Source: Bacteroidaceae bacterium (GTDB lineage Bacteria > Bacteroidota > Bacteroidia > Bacteroidales > Bacteroidaceae). Taken from it: DNA of 7,364 nt. The translations under genes and the position numbers were made by a program. Location: assembly GCA_024695315.1 (NCBI GenBank), contig JAILIJ010000064.1, positions 1 to 7,364 of the forward strand. Direction: 5' to 3'. This document shows positions 1 to 7,039 of this stretch, in pieces. Position 1 is the stretch's first letter. Each line of letters begins with the position of its first letter. The notes under the pieces were generated by a model, which was not told where the DNA came from, searched no databases, and was given only the letters and a program-made list of their open reading frames with translations.

Positions 1-162
1 GGTAATTCTGATTCAGATAATCATGTCTACTCAAGAAATATGCTCATAAATTCTCTTATTCTTAAGCCACATGACTCTGATGCTACTCCAACACCAGTTT
101 CTGGCGCTAAGAAGAGAGCTACTTCTAAAGATATTAATTACATAATAAATAAAAAGAATTAA
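1..162 (+). CDS. C-terminal end of an unidentified protein (5' part outside the window)
   Basis: The reading frame is open from the first base and gives 53 codons ending in TAA at 160-162. The visible tail contains a short hydrophobic patch (MLINSLILKP, residues 14-23 of the fragment), then a Thr/Pro/Ser stretch (DATPTPVSG), then a basic, low-complexity end (AKKRATSK...INKKN). I do not recognise a family. The stop lies only two bases before the SusC start codon, so it is very probably co-transcribed, and perhaps translationally coupled, with the SusC/SusD pair. By position it could be a secreted or surface accessory protein of the uptake locus, but that is inference from context only. The frame has no internal stops and A/T-rich codon use like its neighbours, which supports it being real coding sequence. 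Confidence 0.72.
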   Translation, partial: GNSDSDNHVYSRNMLINSLILKPHDSDATPTPVSGAKKRATSKDINYIINKKN

Positions 163-164
163 TT

Positions 165-3100
165 ATGCAGCACATCAATAAATTCGGTTTCGCAGCTTTG
201 GCATTCTTTATGGGTGTCGCTCTACCTTCTGTTGCTCAGCAAGAAGTGGAAGTGGAAGAGGATGTAGAGATGGCTGCTCCACAAAAGAGAAAAGCTAAGC
301 CTATCAAGAAATACCCAACTATTGAGGTTAGGGGTAGAGTAGTGGATGCTGCAACAGGCGAACCACTCGCTGGTGCACTAATTCAGGCATTTAACAATAA
401 GCGTTATACAGCTATGACTGGGGAAGATGGTACTTATGTTATCAATGTTCCTAAGTTCATCACTTCACTCGTCATAAATCTTGAAGGTTATAACAGTAAT
501 ATCACTTCTATAAATGGACGTACTACTGATGTAGATGCAAGTTTGTATTCCGATATTTATCTTAAGGATTATACAAACGATGCTTCTGCGGCTAAGAAAG
601 TGTCTGCTGATAACTTCGATCATTCTACGGCTTTGACAATTGATCAAGAAATACAGAAGAATCTTGGCGCTGACGTCCGTTCTATACAGCGTTCTGCTAA
701 TCCTGCACAGGGAGTATCTATGTTTTTGAATGGATATAATTCTCTTAACATAAATTCACAGCCGCTGATTATTCTTGATGGAGTGGTTTATGACCAGCTT
801 TATGACACTCAAATGTTCCATTCTGGATATTTCAATAACCTACTTCAGGCTATAAACATGGACGATATTGAGAGTGTCGAGGTACTTAAGAATGGTACTG
901 CCATATATGGAGCTAAGGCTGCTAATGGAGTTATCGTTATTAAGACTAAGAGATGCCGCTCTATGGCAACAAGAATTGATGTCAATATCTCTGCTGGAGT
1001 AGAACTTACTCCTAAGACGCTTGATGTAATGGATGCCGGAGAGTATCGTTCTTATGCTTCAGAATTGCTCGGTACAACAGATACTAAGTTACTTGACTTT
1101 AAGTTCCTCAATACTGACCCAAGTTATTATTATTATAACATGTACCATAATAATACTGACTGGAAAGATGAAGTGTACAGAGAGGCATGGTCACAGAACT
1201 ATGGTATCTCTATTCAGGGTGGTGATGAGGTAGCTGAGTATAACCTCTCTGTAGGGTATACAGATGCTAAGTCAACTTTGAAGGCTAATGACCTGCAGAG
1301 ATTTAATATTCGTTTCAATACAGATATTAAACTCAACGATTTCTGGTCTACTGCTTTCGATGCAAGCTATACGAATGTAACTCGTGACTTACGCGATGAT
1401 GGATTGAATTCAGATTTCAATCTTTCTATGCTTTCGTCACCAAGTTTCTTGGCTTATGCTAAGTCTCCATTCTTGACTCCTTATGACTTCGCTACTGATG
1501 GTACACAGTCTTCATTTATTGCTGATGCTGATGACTATCTATATGAGGTCTTAGGTAATAAGGTGTCTGTAGCTAACCCTGTAGGAATCCTTGAAAATGC
1601 TGAGGGCAAAAATAAGAATCATACAGACTGTACGATGATTAACCTCAACGTTGCACCTAAATGGAAGCCTTCTGATAACTTCTATGTAACAGAAAGATTC
1701 TCTTACACTATGCAGAGTTTCTCAGAGGAATATTATACTCCAATTAAAGGTATGCCTACTTATAATAACCCAAGTATGGAGGCTACTATAGATAACGCAA
1801 GATATTCTTTGTATTCTAAGCACAATGCTATTTTCTCAGATACACGTGCTGATTGGAATATTCTTACAGATGGCGACCATCGTGTTAACGTCTTTGGTGG
1901 TGTACGTTTTATGAATGATTCTTACACTTCTTCACGTGAAATGGGTTATAATACAGGTAATGATAAGACTCCTAATGCAAGCATGTCTTTAACTTCTAAA
2001 GATATCGATGGAGACGACTTGTCTTGGATGTCTCTTGCATACTACGCTAATGCTGATTATAACTATCAGGGACGTTTCTATGCTAATGGACAGCTTTCTG
2101 TTGAGACTTCTTCTCGATTCGGTAAGGATGTTGATGCCGGACTGAAAATGTTTGGAGTTGCTTGGGGACTCTTCCCTTCTATTCAAGGTGCGTGGGTCAT
2201 CTCTAACGAAAAGTGGTTCCAGCCTAATAAGGGCGTAAATATGCTTAAGGTAAATGCAGGATTTGAGTCTGTTGGTAACGATGCTATCGACAACTCTGCT
2301 ACTTTGACTTACCTTTCTGCATCAAGCCTCTTCGGTAACGAGACTACTTCTTTAGGACTTGGTAATATCGGTAACTCAAGTTTACGTTGGGAGACTACAA
2401 ACAGATTCAACGTTGGAGTCGAAGGCAATTTCGTCAATAACAGATTGAACGTTAAGTTTAATTACTTCTACGGAAAGACTTCAAACCTCGTAACACTTGG
2501 TACTTTGGCTTATGTAGCAGGTCTTACTGACTACTATACTAATGATGGTGCTATGAAGAATCAAGGATTCGACGTGGCTCTCAACGGAAAGGTTGTAGAC
2601 AATAAGAACTTTAAGATGGAACTTGGTGCTTCTGCTGGTCACTTTAAGAATGAGCTAACTCAGCTCCCACAAGGCACAACTTCATTTGAGTCTTCTATGT
2701 ATGGAGCAACAATTCTTTCTGAAGTAGGACGTAGCGCAGGGGTATTCTACGGATACAAGACAAATGGCGTTTATGCTACCGCTCAAGAGGCTGCTGCTGA
2801 TGGTAAGTACATTCTTGATAATACTGGTAACAAGAACTATTTCGGTGCCGGAGACATGAACTTCGTGGATGTTGACGGAAATGGAGAAATTAATGATAAT
2901 GACCGTATGGTTATCGGAGATCCTAATCCTGATGTCTATGGTAATATTCACATGAACTTCTTCATCGGAAAACGTTGGAGCATTGGAGCTAATTTCAATT
3001 ATTCTCTTGGTGGAGATATCTATAACTACCAGCGTGCATTACTTGAAAGTGGTTCTATGTTCATCAACCAGACAACAGCTCTCAATCGTAGATGGACTGC

Positions 3101-3419
3101 TGAAGGACAGGTGACAGACATCCCTAAGGCTACTTATGGAGACCCTATGGGAAATAGCCGTTTCTCTGATAGATGGATAGAGGACGGAAGTTATATGAAA
3201 CTGAAGAATGTGTCTGTTTCTTATAAGATTCCTGTTCAAAATGAGTACATACAAGGTATCACAGTTTGGGCATCTGGATGTAACCTCTTTACTCTTACTA
3301 AGTATCTCGGCTCTGACCCAGAGGTGTCATGTGGTAATAGTGTGTTAACTCAAGGTATTGATGCTGGATATCTTTCTAATGGAAGAAGCTTCCATTTGGG
3401 AGTTAAGATTAATCTCTAA
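165..3419 (+). CDS. SusC/RagA-family TonB-linked outer-membrane transporter
   Basis: This is the beta-barrel partner of a SusCD nutrient importer, which moves a ligand across the outer membrane using TonB/ExbBD energy. A signal peptide covers residues 1-24 (hydrophobic core, cleavage after SVA), which supports the start at 165. An acidic stretch (27-35) and a basic stretch (41-49) follow. A CarboxypepD_reg-like domain spans about 55-133 (starts VRGRVVDAATGEPLAGA). The TonB plug lies at about 155-263, with QPLIILDGVVYD at 199-210 and the family signature DDIESVEVLKNG...YGAKAANGVIVIKT at 233-261. The rest is the barrel, including a calcium-loop-like DVDGNGEINDND at 902-913, common in this family. 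At 1084 residues it is full length. The substrate cannot be inferred. It sits 2 bases after the upstream stop and 17 bases before SusD, with no Shine-Dalgarno sequence. Confidence 0.96.
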   Translation: MQHINKFGFAALAFFMGVALPSVAQQEVEVEEDVEMAAPQKRKAKPIKKYPTIEVRGRVVDAATGEPLAGALIQAFNNKRYTAMTGEDGTYVINVPKFITSLVINLEGYNSNITSINGRTTDVDASLYSDIYLKDYTNDASAAKKVSADNFDHSTALTIDQEIQKNLGADVRSIQRSANPAQGVSMFLNGYNSLNINSQPLIILDGVVYDQLYDTQMFHSGYFNNLLQAINMDDIESVEVLKNGTAIYGAKAANGVIVIKTKRCRSMATRIDVNISAGVELTPKTLDVMDAGEYRSYASELLGTTDTKLLDFKFLNTDPSYYYYNMYHNNTDWKDEVYREAWSQNYGISIQGGDEVAEYNLSVGYTDAKSTLKANDLQRFNIRFNTDIKLNDFWSTAFDASYTNVTRDLRDDGLNSDFNLSMLSSPSFLAYAKSPFLTPYDFATDGTQSSFIADADDYLYEVLGNKVSVANPVGILENAEGKNKNHTDCTMINLNVAPKWKPSDNFYVTERFSYTMQSFSEEYYTPIKGMPTYNNPSMEATIDNARYSLYSKHNAIFSDTRADWNILTDGDHRVNVFGGVRFMNDSYTSSREMGYNTGNDKTPNASMSLTSKDIDGDDLSWMSLAYYANADYNYQGRFYANGQLSVETSSRFGKDVDAGLKMFGVAWGLFPSIQGAWVISNEKWFQPNKGVNMLKVNAGFESVGNDAIDNSATLTYLSASSLFGNETTSLGLGNIGNSSLRWETTNRFNVGVEGNFVNNRLNVKFNYFYGKTSNLVTLGTLAYVAGLTDYYTNDGAMKNQGFDVALNGKVVDNKNFKMELGASAGHFKNELTQLPQGTTSFESSMYGATILSEVGRSAGVFYGYKTNGVYATAQEAAADGKYILDNTGNKNYFGAGDMNFVDVDGNGEINDNDRMVIGDPNPDVYGNIHMNFFIGKRWSIGANFNYSLGGDIYNYQRALLESGSMFINQTTALNRRWTAEGQVTDIPKATYGDPMGNSRFSDRWIEDGSYMKLKNVSVSYKIPVQNEYIQGITVWASGCNLFTLTKYLGSDPEVSCGNSVLTQGIDAGYLSNGRSFHLGVKINL

Positions 3420-3436
3420 TGAATTGTTTGTAAGTT

Positions 3437-5566
3437 ATGAAAATTAAATCTATTATAATAAGTGGTATGCTCCTTCTTGGGGTTGGAGCATCCACAACTT
3501 CTTGCGAGGACATGTTTACTGCGGAGAATAATCTTGTGTCTACAGATCTCACTCCACAGGATACCCTGTACCAAATGATGGGTATTATTCAGCGTATGCA
3601 GAAATTGACTGACCGTACGGTACTTCTTGGTGAGGTACGTGCTGACTTGGTTAATGTTGACCCGCTTCATGCCTCTGCAGATATTCAGGAACTTTTTAAT
3701 AATAACGTTTCTGAGGATAATATTTATAATAATCCACGCGATTATTATAATGTTATCAATAACTGTAACATCTATCTCACTTATGTCGACTCTTTACTCA
3801 AAACTCATGGCGACTATTATTACGAGAGAGAAATATGCGCTATAAAGAGCTTTAGAGCTTGGTGTTATCTTGAATTAGCTAAAATTTATGGAGAGGTTCC
3901 TTTCGTAACTGAACCAATTCTTACTTCTGATGCCGCAGAACACATCGTCGCTTCAGGAAATAAGGCTAATATGAAGGATATTCTTGATTTCTGTATCGAG
4001 GATCTTGCTAAGTATCCTTATATGGATAAAAATAATGATTTGAGACAGGGATATGGCTCAAAGAAATTTAGTGATATTATGTATAGCGATATCTTCATAC
4101 CTGTTAGAGCGCTTCTTGGAGAATTGTATCTTTGGAGAGGATCGTTCACTGGTAACCAGGAGGATTATATTAATGCCATTCGTATGTATCACGACTATTT
4201 CTGCTTCCCAGATGAAGAGGTTGACGTGAATAATTATAATGTTGCATGGAGAACTTCTGATTTTTCTGGAAGCGGATTTTCAGATTCATACACTATAAGA
4301 TTTGCTACAACTATGGTTGATGAAGAGTGCGCTGGTGTGCTTCCAATGGATACTGTTGCGTATTTTGGAAATACTACAGATCTTAGAGCAATATTCAATT
4401 CTCAGTACTCTAATAACTATTATCCTTCTGTAGTAGTATCTCAGCGTATGAAAAATATTTCTAAGGCTCAGGATTATTGCTATTATAAGTATACTAGTGC
4501 TTCTGTGCGCGATACAATCTATGGCACACATGATGCAAATGATTATTCTAATGCACTATATGAAGGTGACCTAAGACTTGCAAGTGTTTACAATACTTAC
4601 AGCAATTTGTCTGAGAGTCAGTATAATTCTAACTTCAATTCTACCAAGGTATTCAACGCTAAGTATACTGGAGGTAATTATAAATTATCTACAGACCAAA
4701 AGGCTGCTTTCATTCCTTTCTATCGTAAGACTAATTTATATCTTCACATGGCAGAAGCTCTCAATAGAGCAGGATTCCCAGAGACTTCTTTTGCTGTGCT
4801 TGCTTATGGACTTTCTTATGATATCCTAAATAACCGTGACATTATTTCACAGGACGAATTTGATAGACTATGTGAAATCAAGTCTTATGGATTTACACTT
4901 CAGGATACTAAGTATACTGGTGATTTGCTTGCTCAGACTACTGGATCTTTCGTGATTTGGCCTTCTAACGTTTTTGCAACTCCAGACAAGAATGTGGCTT
5001 CTACCTCTGTTATTTCTTCTGGTGGCGTAATTTATGTTTTGGTTGATGGACAGTCGAAGCAAAATATGGGTATTCACTCTCTCGGTTCTGGAGATACTGA
5101 ATATAATAAGTACTATTATCTCGATGACGAAGAAACTAAGGCTGGATTGACTGCTTACCCAGTCTCTCCTAATTATGCTGAAGTTCCAAAGTTGAATAGC
5201 CGTTCTACTGCTGAAGATTCTCTTGCTTATGATAGTATAGTTGCTTATAATGATTCACTACTTGCTATCTATAGCGCAGAAGTTAGCAAGATTGATTCTA
5301 TCAACGCAAAATATCTATCTTCTGAGCCTATTCTCGCTAAGCGTCAAGCTCATGTCAAGAAGCTTATTCTTGATGAGGAGGCTCTTGAAGGTGCTTTCGA
5401 AGGACTTCGCTTCTATGACCTTCTACGTTATCAAATGCAAGAAGGTAAGGTTAGCGGTTCTTCCGCTGTAATCTCGCTCCCTGACTATATCAAGGAGTCT
5501 TACGGTACGATGGAGACTGATAACATGACGGGTAAGCCTTGGTATCTTACTCTTCCTGCTAGGTAA
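3437..5566 (+). CDS. SusD/RagB-family surface lipoprotein, longer than usual
   Basis: This is the ligand-binding lid of the SusC transporter encoded just upstream, expected on the outer face of the outer membrane. The N-terminus is a lipoprotein signal with the lipid-attachment cysteine at C23 (STTSC), followed by acidic E24-D25; the -3 position is Thr rather than the usual Leu. The SusD N-terminal helical region is clear at about 60-160, notably AIKSFRAWCYLELAKIYGEV at 135-154. The C-terminal family motif DEEALEGAFEGLRFYDLLR is at 646-664. Most SusD proteins have roughly 500-600 residues; this one has 709. The extra length appears to lie before the C-terminal motif, in a Tyr/Asp/Ser-rich part (about 530-590) and a helical-looking segment with repeated DSL/DSI triplets (594-622). 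The start is set by the signal peptide. No Shine-Dalgarno sequence is visible. A terminator follows 29 bases after the stop, so SusD ends the operon. Confidence 0.94.
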   Translation: MKIKSIIISGMLLLGVGASTTSCEDMFTAENNLVSTDLTPQDTLYQMMGIIQRMQKLTDRTVLLGEVRADLVNVDPLHASADIQELFNNNVSEDNIYNNPRDYYNVINNCNIYLTYVDSLLKTHGDYYYEREICAIKSFRAWCYLELAKIYGEVPFVTEPILTSDAAEHIVASGNKANMKDILDFCIEDLAKYPYMDKNNDLRQGYGSKKFSDIMYSDIFIPVRALLGELYLWRGSFTGNQEDYINAIRMYHDYFCFPDEEVDVNNYNVAWRTSDFSGSGFSDSYTIRFATTMVDEECAGVLPMDTVAYFGNTTDLRAIFNSQYSNNYYPSVVVSQRMKNISKAQDYCYYKYTSASVRDTIYGTHDANDYSNALYEGDLRLASVYNTYSNLSESQYNSNFNSTKVFNAKYTGGNYKLSTDQKAAFIPFYRKTNLYLHMAEALNRAGFPETSFAVLAYGLSYDILNNRDIISQDEFDRLCEIKSYGFTLQDTKYTGDLLAQTTGSFVIWPSNVFATPDKNVASTSVISSGGVIYVLVDGQSKQNMGIHSLGSGDTEYNKYYYLDDEETKAGLTAYPVSPNYAEVPKLNSRSTAEDSLAYDSIVAYNDSLLAIYSAEVSKIDSINAKYLSSEPILAKRQAHVKKLILDEEALEGAFEGLRFYDLLRYQMQEGKVSGSSAVISLPDYIKESYGTMETDNMTGKPWYLTLPAR

Positions 5567-5595
5567 ACAATTGGAAAAATAATATTATTATATGG

Positions 5596-5630
5596 AGGCT
5601 TCGGGCATTTTGCTCGAAGCCTTTTATGTT
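5596..5630 (+). terminator. Intrinsic terminator of the SusCD operon
   Basis: GGCTTCGGGC (5597-5606... starting at G5597) pairs with GCTCGAAGCC (5612-5621) to give a 10-bp stem with one G-U pair and the five-base loop ATTTT. It is followed at once by TTTT and then ATGTTT. It lies 29 bases after the SusD stop and is the most GC-rich hairpin in this gap. Confidence 0.9.
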
Positions 5631-5708
5631 TGCCTTCTATGCATATTCTCCTACTAATTTTAATGTAGATGATTTAAAGCATAAAATAATATGTTTTGAA
5701 TAAAAAAA

Positions 5709-5740
5709 CTTGCATAATATTGTTAAAAGTGTTATATTTG
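5709..5740 (+). promoter_or_regulatory. Bacteroidetes-type promoter P1, upstream of the putative structured RNA
   Basis: CTTG at 5709-5712 (TTG at 5710-5712) and TATATTTG at 5733-5740 match the -33 and -7 elements of the Bacteroidetes primary sigma factor, with a 20-base spacer inside the normal range. Poly-A (5702-5708) lies just upstream. Transcription would begin around 5743-5747, which is exactly the 5' arm of the terminal stem of the predicted RNA fold. No protein-coding gene starts within 240 bases downstream, so P1 makes either a small RNA or a long leader. Confidence 0.65.
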
Positions 5741-5742
5741 TG

Positions 5743-5870
5743 CATTCATCTAATGGAACTCTACGTAACAAATCTTACCTAAAGTTTACAAAGGTAATAC
5801 GAAGGGTTGCCGAAGGATGTGGGGTAGAGAACTACACCGTAATGTTAACAGATGAACTATTCTATGAATG
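5743..5870 (+). ncRNA. Candidate structured RNA or long 5' leader, class unknown
   Basis: By eye this stretch closes on itself. The outer arm pairs 5743-5770 with 5843-5870 in four blocks: CATTCAT with ATGAATG (7 bp), AATGG with CTATT (5 bp, one G-U), a block around TCT with AGA (4 bp), and TAACA with TGTTA (5 bp). Small, nearly symmetric internal loops separate the blocks. Inside are hairpin A (TTACCT 5775-5780 with AGGTAA 5792-5797) and hairpin B (GTAG 5824-5827 with CTAC 5832-5835, loop AGAA, extended outward by GG with CC). The unpaired core 5798-5818 reads like a conserved motif (GAAGGGTTGCCGAAGGATG). The fold starts where promoter P1 should start transcription. I do not recognise a known riboswitch; the core vaguely recalls lysine or glycine riboswitch wording but lacks their other conserved parts. 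No terminator follows it. It could be a small RNA (6S-like rods are one option) or a regulatory leader for the peptidase. Confidence 0.4.
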
Positions 5871-5923
5871 TCACAATTCCATAATATAGTGTATTTATTC
5901 TAACTTAAAAAGTCGTAGTATAA

Positions 5924-5955
5924 TTTGTCAATTTCATACTTTTGACTTAAATTTG
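5924..5955 (+). promoter_or_regulatory. Bacteroidetes-type promoter P2 of the zinc metallopeptidase gene
   Basis: TTTG at 5924-5927 and TAAATTTG at 5948-5955 fit both promoter elements, with a 20-base spacer. Start of transcription would be near 5960, giving a short A/T-rich leader of about 35 bases before the ATG at 5996. An overlapping TACTTTTG (5937-5944) also fits the -7 consensus but has no well-spaced -33 element. Confidence 0.72.
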
Positions 5956-5995
5956 CCGCGATATTTTTTAATACCGTAATAAAAGCAATTTTACT

Positions 5996-6865
5996 ATGAA
6001 GCTTACAGGAAGACGTGAAAGCACTAATGTGGATGATAGAAGAGGAAAGTCATCTGGAGGAGGAAAATTAGGTGGAGGAATTATTGGACTTGTGGTCGTT
6101 GGACTCATAACTTGGTTTATGGGAGGCAATCCACTTGATGTGCTACAAAACGCAGATCTAAGTCAGATTACTTCTAATACTACCGTTGAAGGAGAATATC
6201 AGCCTACTGAAGAAGAAAAAGAACTCGAAACTTTTTGTAGACAGGTTCTTGCCGGTACTGAGGATGTGTGGACTGCTGAATTTAAGAAAATGGGAAAAAC
6301 TTATGAGCCACCTACACTCGTTTTCTTTAATGGTAGCGTGAATTCTGGATGCGGAGGCGCAAGTGCAAGTACAGGACCGTTCTATTGCTCGGCTGACCAA
6401 TGCGTATATATTGATTTGTCTTTCTTTACTACTATGAAGAAGCAACTAGGAGCTGATGGAGACTTTGCTTATGCTTATGTCTTGGCTCATGAAGTTGGAC
6501 ATCATGTACAGTATTTATTGGGAAACCTTGGAAGAGCACATCATAAAATGTCGCAGTTATCAGAGACGGAAGCTAACAAGGTTAGTGTACAAATAGAATT
6601 GCAGGCCGACTGCTTTGCAGGTGTCTGGGCATATCATGACAACCAAATGTTCGGATCTCTAGAAGATGGAGATATCGAGGAGGCAATTCAAACGGCTCAA
6701 GTTATAGGTGATGACTATCTACAAAAGAAAGCTAATGGCTATGTGGTACCTGAAAGTTTTAATCATGGAACATCACAGCAGCGTATTAAATGGCTAAAAA
6801 GAGGTCTTGCATCTGGAAAAATTAGCGATGGAGATACTTTTTCTGTAGCTTATCAGAATCTTTAA
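5996..6865 (+). CDS. ypfJ: YpfJ-type neutral zinc metallopeptidase, membrane anchored
   Basis: This belongs to the Zn_peptidase (PF04228) family typified by E. coli YpfJ; the 289 residues match that family's length. The N-terminus has the family opening (GRRESTNVDDRRG, residues 5-17), a Gly/Ser-rich linker, and one transmembrane helix at about 28-44, so the catalytic domain is probably on the far side of the inner membrane. The zinc motif HEVGHHVQ is at 165-172, with E166 the likely catalytic base and H165 and H169 ligands. ELQADCFAGVW (201-211) probably supplies the third ligand, E201. Other family blocks are visible: GPFYC and YIDLSFF before the motif, and HGTSQQR near the C-terminus. Cysteines 119, 131 and 136 cluster ahead of the active site. 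All key residues are intact. The natural substrate of the family is not established to my knowledge. It has its own promoter (P2), lacks a Shine-Dalgarno sequence, and is followed by a terminator, so it is likely monocistronic. Confidence 0.95.
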   Translation: MKLTGRRESTNVDDRRGKSSGGGKLGGGIIGLVVVGLITWFMGGNPLDVLQNADLSQITSNTTVEGEYQPTEEEKELETFCRQVLAGTEDVWTAEFKKMGKTYEPPTLVFFNGSVNSGCGGASASTGPFYCSADQCVYIDLSFFTTMKKQLGADGDFAYAYVLAHEVGHHVQYLLGNLGRAHHKMSQLSETEANKVSVQIELQADCFAGVWAYHDNQMFGSLEDGDIEEAIQTAQVIGDDYLQKKANGYVVPESFNHGTSQQRIKWLKRGLASGKISDGDTFSVAYQNL

Positions 6866-6912
6866 GCAGGTTTTTATATTTGCTTATATAATACAAGAGA
6901 CTACCTAAAAGT

Positions 6913-6957
6913 AAGCAATTTGTTTTCCTAAACGGAAATATATTGCTTCGTTTTTAT
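6913..6957 (+). terminator. Intrinsic terminator after the metallopeptidase gene
   Basis: AAGCAAT (6913-6919) pairs with ATTGCTT (6942-6948). After a small internal loop, TTTCC (6924-6928) pairs with GGAAA (6934-6938) around the loop TAAAC. CG and then TTTTTATT follow. On the other strand the same hairpin is followed by ACTTTTAGG, so it may work weakly in both directions. It lies 47 bases after the peptidase stop and shields the rRNA promoter from read-through. Confidence 0.78.
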
Positions 6958-6974
6958 TAAAATGCCATAAAAAC
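6950..6974. repeat. Short A/T-rich inverted repeat between terminator and rRNA promoter
   Basis: GTTTTTAT (6950-6957) and ATAAAAAC (6967-6974) are perfect 8-base inverted arms around nine bases. The left arm is also the T-run of the preceding terminator, and the right arm supplies a T-run on the minus strand for the larger repeat at 6976-7026. Because it is nearly all A/T it may be a by-product of those two runs rather than a signal of its own. Confidence 0.55.
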
Positions 6975-6975
6975 A

Positions 6976-7026
6976 GACTTTTTCTAAACTTTTCTAGTCG
7001 GAAAACTTGTGGGTTTAGAAAAAGTC
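6976..7026. repeat. Perfect 14-bp inverted repeat overlapping the rRNA promoter
   Basis: GACTTTTTCTAAAC (6976-6989) and GTTTAGAAAAAGTC (7013-7026) are exact reverse complements around a 23-base spacer. The spacer contains a smaller inverted repeat (TTTTC 6990-6994, GAAAA 7001-7005) and the -33 element (TTG 7007-7009). The right arm fills the space between the -33 and -7 elements. It could be an operator for a dimeric regulator, an A/T-rich UP-like element, or on the minus strand a terminator, since that strand reads TGTTTTTAT after the stem. Confidence 0.8.
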
Positions 7027-7036
7027 CGTACCTTTG
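7007..7036 (+). promoter_or_regulatory. Ribosomal RNA operon promoter
   Basis: TTG at 7007-7009 (in CTTG) and TACCTTTG at 7029-7036 match the Bacteroidetes -33 and -7 elements with a 19-base spacer. The upstream flank is rich in A and T tracts, as expected of a strong stable-RNA promoter. Transcription should start near 7040-7044, giving a leader of about 220 bases before mature 16S rRNA. No second convincing promoter is visible between here and the 16S gene. Confidence 0.8.
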
Positions 7037-7039
7037 CAC

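Noticed and set aside
3416..3670. Minus-strand open frame across the SusC-SusD junction.
   Set aside because: It overlaps two strongly supported genes, has no recognisable domain, signal or promoter, and looks like a chance antisense frame; the same holds for the other short frames inside SusC, SusD and the peptidase.
5753..5782. Tiny reading frame MELYVTNLT starting a few bases after the expected P1 start; its opening resembles the first strand of RRM RNA-binding proteins.
   Set aside because: It stops after nine codons, further stops follow in the same frame, no RNP1-like motif appears downstream in any frame I read, and the sequence is explained as well by the RNA fold.
5798..5840. Resemblance of TTGCCGAAGGATG and GGGTAGAG to lysine or glycine riboswitch pieces.
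   Set aside because: The pieces are in the wrong order or isolated, and the other conserved parts (for example the CTCAGG-AAAGGAC part of glycine riboswitches) are missing.
5842..5889. Short reading frame MLTDELFYECHNSII, and a shorter one at 5852-5884, possible leader peptides before the peptidase gene.
   Set aside because: No ribosome-binding signal, no run of regulatory codons, no attenuator hairpin behind them, and such short frames are expected by chance in A/T-rich DNA.
6875..6882. TATATTTG after the peptidase stop, matching the -7 promoter consensus.
   Set aside because: No TTG or TTTG at 19-21 bases upstream, and a terminator follows within about 30 bases with no gene between.
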